Below, one piece after another: positions 61,613-64,000 of a stretch of 64,000 nucleotides of DNA (within the stretch, counting starts at the first letter, position 1; every line of letters starts with the position of its first letter). The notes beneath the pieces were generated by a model. That model worked only from the letters and a program-made list of their open reading frames with translations. It ran no database searches and had not been told where the DNA came from. The DNA is from Aquipseudomonas ullengensis (GTDB lineage Bacteria; Pseudomonadota; Gammaproteobacteria; Pseudomonadales; Pseudomonadaceae), in the NCBI RefSeq assembly GCF_014174475.1, contig NZ_JACJUD010000003.1, forward strand, positions 558,001-622,000, written 5' to 3'. Both the position numbers and the translations under genes were made by a program.

Positions 61613-62266
61613 TTACTTCCAGCTGAGGATTTCCCAGCCCTGCTGCTCGGCGTGGGCCTTGAGCGTCGGGTCGGGGTTGACCGCGTGGGGATGTTCGACC
61701 AGCGATAGCAGTGGCAGGTCGTTGCGCGAGTCGGAGTAGAAGTGCGCGCCATCCAGGCTTTCGCCTTCGCTGGCCAGCCAGTCTTGCAGGCGCTGCACCT
61801 TGCCTTCGCGGTAGGTCAACACGCCCGAGGTCTGGCCGCTGTAGCAGCCATGTTGCTGCTCCAGGTCGATGGCCAGCACCTCTTCGACACCCAGGCGTTC
61901 GCCGATGGCGCTGACCAGGAAATGCGCGGAGGCGGAGATCACCAGCAGGCGGTCGCCGGCCGCGCGGTGCTTGGCCAGGTAGCGCATGGCGTCGCTGTAG
62001 ATGATCGGTTCGATCACGTCTTCGACGAAGGGGCCGACCACGTAATCCACTTCTTCCGGGGTACGGCCTACCAGGGGCGACAAGGTGTAGGCCATGTAGT
62101 CTTCCATGGCCAGCTTGCCTTCGGCGTAGAGGGCCATCAGCTCCTCTTCCCGGCCGAGAAAGGACTCGCGATCGACCCACTGCAAGTCGGCCATGTGCTG
62201 GCACCAGAGGCTGGCGCAGTCACCGTGGATCAGGGTTTCGTCGAGGTCGAATATCGCCAGGGCCAT
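61613..62266 (-). CDS. HAD-IB family phosphatase
   Basis: 217-aa phosphatase of the SerB-like group. Nucleophile motif FDLDETLIHGD (Asp6, Asp8), ISASAHFLV near 108, and SDSRNDLPLL near 178. Substrate unknown; may be a phosphoserine or related phosphatase. Its ATG touches the pepC stop, so it is coupled to the aminopeptidase gene. Confidence 0.92.
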   Translation of the reverse strand: MALAIFDLDETLIHGDCASLWCQHMADLQWVDRESFLGREEELMALYAEGKLAMEDYMAYTLSPLVGRTPEEVDYVVGPFVEDVIEPIIYSDAMRYLAKHRAAGDRLLVISASAHFLVSAIGERLGVEEVLAIDLEQQHGCYSGQTSGVLTYREGKVQRLQDWLASEGESLDGAHFYSDSRNDLPLLSLVEHPHAVNPDPTLKAHAEQQGWEILSWK

Positions 62267-63555
62267 TACGCCAGCTCCGGGCTGGCGTAGAAGGCGCCGA
62301 GCACTTTGACCAGGTGGGCCAGGTCATGGCTGCCGGCCAGTTCGCGGATCGAGTGCATGGCGAAGGTCGGCAGGCCGATGTCCACGGTGCGCACGCCGAG
62401 CTGGCTGGCGGTGATCGGGCCGATGGTCGAGCCACAGCCCATGTCGCTGCGCACCACGAAGCTCTGTACCGGCACTTCCTCGGCCAGGCACAGGTGGCGG
62501 AAGAAGCCAGCGGTTTCGCTGTTGGTGGCGTAGCGCTGGTTGCTGTTGACCTTGATCACCGGGCCGGCGTTGAGCTTGGGACCGTGGTTGGCGTCGTGCT
62601 TGTCGGCGTAGTTGGGGTGCACGCCGTGGGCGTTGTCGGCCGATACCAGCAGGGATTTCTGGATGGTGCGCACGAAGGCATCGCCATCCGGCAGCACGCG
62701 GCGCAGCACCTGCTCGAGGAACGGGCCGTCGGCGCCACAGGCCGAGCAGGAGCCGATTTCCTCGTGGTCGGTGCACACCAGCACACAGCTTTCATCACCC
62801 TCGGCATTCAGCAGCGCTTGCAGGCCGGCATAGCAGGACAGCAGGTTATCTAGGCGCGCGCCGGCGATGAAGTCCTGGTTGAGGCCTATCACGGCTGCGG
62901 ACTGGGTGTCGTAGAAGCTCAGTTCATAGTCCAGTACCGCGTCGGCGGCGATGCCATGCTCGCTGGCTAGGCGGTCGGCGAGCAGGGCGCGGAAGTCGGC
63001 GCGCTCTTCGCCGGCGAGCTGGGCGAGGATCGGCGGCAGTTCGTTCTGCTGGTTGATCGGCCAGCCCTGGTTGGCCTCGCGGTTGAGGTGGATGGCCAGG
63101 TTGGGGACGATGGCGATTGGCAGTTCGAAGTCGATCAGCTGGCTCTGCACCTTGCCGCCCTCGCGGAAGGTTACGCGCCCGGCCAGCGACAGGTCGCGGT
63201 CGAACCACGGCGCGAGCAGGGCGCCGCCGTAGACTTCCACGCCAAGCTGGAAGAAGCCCTGGCGCTGCAGCTCGGGCTGCGGCTTGACGCGCAGGCAGGG
63301 GCTGTCGGTGTGCGCGCCAACCAGGCGCAGGCCGCCGTCCAGTGGCGCGCGATGGCCGAGACGGAAGGCGATGATCGAGGAGTCGTTGCGGGTCACGTAG
63401 TAGCGCCCGCCCGGCTCGGTCTGCCACGGCTCGCGCTCGTCCAGTGCCTTGTAGCCGGCGGCTTGCAGGCGCTGGGCCAGGCTGCGGGTGGCGTGGAAGG
63501 GGGTAGGCGAGGACTTGAGGAACTCGATCAGGCCTTGATTCAGCTCGGCGCGCAT
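62266..63555 (-). CDS. apeB: M18 family aminopeptidase
   Basis: 429-aa metallo-aminopeptidase. Zinc-site residues in [13 protein letters not shown] (His near 82), [20 protein letters not shown] near 264 and [11 protein letters not shown] near 395. Acts on N-terminal acidic or neutral residues in family members. It shares its last base with the HAD gene start. ATG 63555 has AGTCCG upstream, a weak site. Confidence 0.95.
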   Translation of the reverse strand: MRAELNQGLIEFLKSSPTPFHATRSLAQRLQAAGYKALDEREPWQTEPGGRYYVTRNDSSIIAFRLGHRAPLDGGLRLVGAHTDSPCLRVKPQPELQRQGFFQLGVEVYGGALLAPWFDRDLSLAGRVTFREGGKVQSQLIDFELPIAIVPNLAIHLNREANQGWPINQQNELPPILAQLAGEERADFRALLADRLASEHGIAADAVLDYELSFYDTQSAAVIGLNQDFIAGARLDNLLSCYAGLQALLNAEGDESCVLVCTDHEEIGSCSACGADGPFLEQVLRRVLPDGDAFVRTIQKSLLVSADNAHGVHPNYADKHDANHGPKLNAGPVIKVNSNQRYATNSETAGFFRHLCLAEEVPVQSFVVRSDMGCGSTIGPITASQLGVRTVDIGLPTFAMHSIRELAGSHDLAHLVKVLGAFYASPELA

Positions 63556-63646
63556 AACGGACTCCAGACAACGATGGCCGAGTTTATCGCACTGGCTTGG
63601 GGAAAGGAGCCCGGATGCGCATCCATGACGCCTGGGATTAGCAGCC

Positions 63647-63697
63647 TGTAGGAACGAGCTCTGCTCGCGAAGCTCTTGCGGGAGTCCGCTCCTACAG
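63647..63697. repeat. TGTAGGAACGAGC palindrome
   Basis: TGTAGGAACGAGCTCTGCTC...GGAGTCCGCTCCTACAG lies between rluA and the aminopeptidase gene, 10 bp from the rluA stop. Confidence 0.78.
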
Positions 63698-63706
63698 GGG
63701 CAGCGG

Positions 63707-64000
63707 TCAGAACGGCGCCGAGCACTCGAAACGCAGGCGCTCGCCGGTTTGCGGGTGGGTCAGGCTGAGCATGCTGGCATGCAGGCAAAGACGCGGCCAG
63801 GCGGCCAGGGCTTGTTCGTGGGCGTACAGGCCGTCGCCGAGCAGCGGGTGGCCGATGGACAGCATATGCACGCGCAACTGGTGCGAGCGGCCGGTGATTG
63901 GCGTCAGCTCCACGCGGGTCCAGTCACCGCAACGCTCCAGCACGCGCCAGAAGGTCAGGGCGTGCTTGCCCTGCTCGTGGTCGACTATATGGCGCGGCTT
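63707..64000 (-). CDS. rluA: RluA-family pseudouridine synthase, C-terminal part (runs off the window)
   Basis: 98 codons visible, reading from base 64000 (Lys) through [19 protein letters not shown] and then [17 protein letters not shown] with [11 protein letters not shown]. These are the RluA C-terminal motifs; the catalytic Asp region lies beyond the window. Dual-specificity RluA (23S U746 and tRNA U32) is likely by the [12 protein letters not shown] form and by the apeB neighbour. The start is outside the window. Confidence 0.9.
   Translation of the reverse strand, partial: KPRHIVDHEQGKHALTFWRVLERCGDWTRVELTPITGRSHQLRVHMLSIGHPLLGDGLYAHEQALAAWPRLCLHASMLSLTHPQTGERLRFECSAPF

Overview
The window is high-GC gammaproteobacterial chromosome, and gene content and order point clearly to Pseudomonas. 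Markers are the ispF-truD-surE-pcm-nlpD-rpoS block, the formaldehyde genes with a divergent LysR regulator, the upp/uraA-hpt-mqo block, an mxtR/crbS-type transporter-kinase, rdgC, and the prc-qor-pepC-rluA stretch. Much of it follows several P. aeruginosa blocks joined in a different order. That comparison is from memory, so locus-level parallels are inference. I see no prophage, transposase gene, CRISPR array or plasmid backbone; this is mostly core genome decorated with small palindromic repeats.

Layout. 0-4.4 kb: rlmF, a Trp-rich small protein and an FAD oxidoreductase, divergent from a TIGR01777 epimerase-like gene and hemH; a TGTACA-N12-TGTACA dyad lies between the two units. 4.5-13.2 kb: a low-GC Cys-rich secreted protein, then a minus-strand catabolic cluster (thiolase, thioesterase, Fe-alcohol dehydrogenase, PHB-depolymerase-like esterase, acyl-CoA dehydrogenase, 3-hydroxyacyl-CoA dehydrogenase) with a divergent LysR gene. 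13.3-18.3 kb: a strictosidine-synthase-like protein, a DUF3313-like lipoprotein, a RecQ-like helicase and PPK2. 18.3-25.7 kb: uraA-upp, hpt, a WbuC cupin, a PA4642-like protein, mqo and several small proteins and lipoproteins. 25.9-28.3 kb: an acyltransferase, two tiny proteins and an SRAP/YedK-like protein lacking its catalytic Cys2. 28.4-31.5 kb: gfnR, frmA and fghA. 31.5-36.7 kb: the overlapping ispF to rpoS block. 36.8-42.1 kb: a glycosyltransferase, cysZ, a CHASE4-PAS-GGDEF protein and trxB. 42.2-51.6 kb: pirin, the mxtR/crbS-like kinase, GNAT, AraC, azlCD and an MFS-acyltransferase fusion. 51.6-56.4 kb: sugE/gdx with a two-hairpin guanidine-II riboswitch, rdgC, tRNA-Val and tRNA-Asp, an FKBP lipoprotein, a YkvA-like protein and a small three-gene operon that starts with an antitoxin-like HTH gene. 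56.4-64 kb: an EAL-CBS-GGDEF protein, prc/algO, a quinone oxidoreductase, a HAD phosphatase, the M18 aminopeptidase and the C-terminal part of rluA.

Most notable: (i) a non-coding element with terminal inverted repeats (MITE-like), present three times (25657-25882, 37997-38138, 41073-41150), one copy supplying the stop codon and last residues of cysZ; (ii) an SRAP protein with catalytic Cys2 replaced by Ser and the conserved Asn by His; (iii) the guanidine-II riboswitch before sugE; (iv) a dyad matching the class II LitR-type light-response motif before the hemH unit; (v) a terminator-like hairpin whose T-run ends at the ispF start codon; (vi) an antitoxin-like HTH gene overlapping an unknown partner. 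No entirely new multi-gene system stands out; the MITE family, the SRAP variant and the HTH/partner pair are the best candidates for something undescribed.
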